DNA from: Anaerolineae bacterium
Lineage (GTDB): Bacteria; Chloroflexota; Anaerolineae; SpSt-600
Assembly (NCBI GenBank): GCA_025062375.1
Contig: JANXAG010000001.1
Location: forward strand, 1-50,921
Direction of reading: 5' to 3'
DNA: 50,921 nt
Each line of letters starts with the position of its first letter. Position 1 is the stretch's first letter. Made by a program: the position numbers and the translations under genes. Below the pieces are notes generated by a model. That model made no database searches. It saw only the letters and a program-made list of their open reading frames with translations, and was not told the DNA's origin. Positions 49,814 to 50,921 of this stretch are shown in pieces.

Positions 49814-50921
49814 CTCCGCACCCCCACATTGTAGTAGCGTCCCTTCCAGGCCACTCCTTTTCCAATAAGCGAGCACCTCACGGAGTTAATAATCATAAGC
49901 AGAGTCAAAGCGACGGTCAAGACATTGAAAAAGGGCGAGAGCATTGATAGTTTAAACCGGCGAGCCACTGTGTAATGCATGAGCCAGGCTAAGGCGATTT
50001 GAAAGGAAGGGACCCAGAAGGTCAAGAACTGAAATTCCCGCAAGGCTAAACTCTGAAAAACCAGAAAGTAAGGGTAAAGGAAAAGGCTCCAGCCAGCAAT
50101 GATGTAAAGCGCAGCCGTCGTCAGAGAGTAATCCAGCGCGCCGAATATACTTTTGGACAGGCCGTTCCATATCTCCCAAAAATCGCGGTAAAACCGCACC
50201 GAGACCAGCTCTGTTCCGTCCATTATGGCAACCCGCCCGCCTGTTTTTTTGATTTCCCTGGCTAGAGCTATATCGTCCACTATGTTATCGCGTATTGCCT
50301 CGTAGCCTCCAGCCCTGCGGTAAGCCTCCCTTCTTACCAGCATAAAGGGGCCGATAGCCATTGCCGCGCGAGGATGAGGTATTGAATTCATGAAACCAAG
50401 GGGCCAGAATCCCAGCAAGCCGAAAGGTATCACCGGTAAAAGCACCTTCTCCCAGAAAGATACGCAAACGATTCTGGGTATCAGGCTTAAAAAATCAATC
50501 CTGTCAGCAACAGCTGCTCTTAGAGAAGATGAAATGGAATAGGGGGAATGAACGGTATCCGCATCGGTGAAAAGGAGCCATTCTCCCTGGGCTGCCTCCG
50601 CCAGCTGATAACAGGCGTAGTTTTTGCCTATCCATCCGGGGGGTAATGGTTTACCTTTGATCAGAGCAAGGCCTGGAGTCCTGGCAGCCATTGTTTCGAC
50701 GATCAGAGCGGTCCTGTCAGAAGAGTCATCGTCCAAAACTATTATTTCCTTTGCAGGATAATCTTGGGCCAGAAGAGATGAAACGCAATTCTCAATATTG
50801 CGCTCCTCATTTCTGGCCGGGACCAGCACCGAAACCATTGGCAAATAAGACGGCAATGGGCCTTCGGCTGGCGGTTTGCGGATTAAACGCAGGTTATTTA
50901 GGAGGTTGAGGAAAACCAGTA
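49810..50921 (-). CDS. Membrane glycosyltransferase family 2 (CruC-like), 5' end beyond the window
   Basis: The frame stays open to the right edge. Residues before PSYLPMVSV read LVFLNLLNNLRLIRKPPAEG, a membrane-helix end and linker typical of CruC/CrtQ-like glycosyltransferases, so a TTG at 50856 is probably not the true start. GT-A domain: VLVPARNEERNIE, VLDDDSSDRT, FTDADTVHS, VDDIALAREIKKTGG. Several helices follow at the C terminus. CruC-like enzymes glycosylate carotenoids or other lipids, but the acceptor here is unknown. Translationally coupled to polX. Confidence 0.85.
   Translation of the reverse strand, partial: LVFLNLLNNLRLIRKPPAEGPLPSYLPMVSVLVPARNEERNIENCVSSLLAQDYPAKEIIVLDDDSSDRTALIVETMAARTPGLALIKGKPLPPGWIGKNYACYQLAEAAQGEWLLFTDADTVHSPYSISSSLRAAVADRIDFLSLIPRIVCVSFWEKVLLPVIPFGLLGFWPLGFMNSIPHPRAAMAIGPFMLVRREAYRRAGGYEAIRDNIVDDIALAREIKKTGGRVAIMDGTELVSVRFYRDFWEIWNGLSKSIFGALDYSLTTAALYIIAGWSLFLYPYFLVFQSLALREFQFLTFWVPSFQIALAWLMHYTVARRFKLSMLSPFFNVLTVALTLLMIINSVRCSLIGKGVAWKGRYYNVGVRR

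Noticed and set aside
1-50921. CRISPR array, prophage or intact transposon
   Set aside because: No regularly spaced repeats, phage structural genes or transposase motifs were seen on either strand.

Overview
The window looks like ordinary chromosome from a bacterium, most likely a thermophilic Chloroflexota (Anaerolineae-like) lineage. This is inferred, not proven. Supporting signs are a SecA of 1112 residues with a large insertion in its second nucleotide-binding domain, a proline/threonine-rich linker behind the lipobox of the LivK lipoprotein, DUF4013, BtpA-family and single-domain KaiC-like proteins, heavy use of AGG arginine codons, and tRNA genes that do not encode CCA. There is no rRNA, CRISPR array, prophage or intact insertion sequence.

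Layout. Positions 1-1871 hold the tail of one S41 peptidase, a complete second S41 peptidase and smpB. dnaE follows at 2043-5456 with its own promoter. A gene-poor stretch (5457-5995) leads into an eight-gene tRNA operon on the minus strand (Gln, Ser, Ala, Gly, Phe, Glu, Asn, Asp). Its promoter sits back to back with the promoter of a DinG-type exonuclease-helicase (6751-9603). A plus-strand run then encodes a biotin-dependent carboxyltransferase, a membrane glycosyltransferase, an orphan OmpR-type response regulator, a FeoC-like protein and a BtpA-family protein. Facing it is a complete branched-chain amino-acid type ABC transporter operon, livKHMGF plus a small membrane protein (14053-19817).

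The most irregular stretch is 19817-22796. Between the intact livK and a truncated livK 5' copy lie a frameshifted methyltransferase fragment, a DUF6506 gene, a KstD-like flavoprotein gene with a palindromic operator on its -10, and what looks like the tail of a permease gene. It reads as a mosaic assembled by recombination. argS and a DUF72 gene follow on the plus strand. A long minus-strand run then carries recN, trmD, an unrecognised conserved gene, a family 4 uracil-DNA glycosylase, rimI, tsaB and tsaE.

After a decayed 700-base gap come a DUF4013 membrane protein, a double-thioredoxin/CcdA fusion and a metallo-beta-lactamase-fold protein that has lost most metal ligands. From 34992 to 46493 everything is on the plus strand: prs, secA, a five-gene signalling cluster (helix-turn-helix protein, KaiC-like ATPase, two small membrane proteins, four-GAF histidine kinase), then two phosphate-butyryltransferase paralogues with adenosine deaminase between them. 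The end holds a metallo-beta-lactamase hydrolase, a membrane-anchored thermonuclease, polX, and a CruC-like glycosyltransferase that runs off the right edge.

Most genes are housekeeping. The parts worth following up are the livK mosaic, the KaiC/GAF-kinase cluster, the redox fusion with its degenerate hydrolase neighbour, and the unknown gene upstream of trmD. No completely new system can be demonstrated from the sequence alone.
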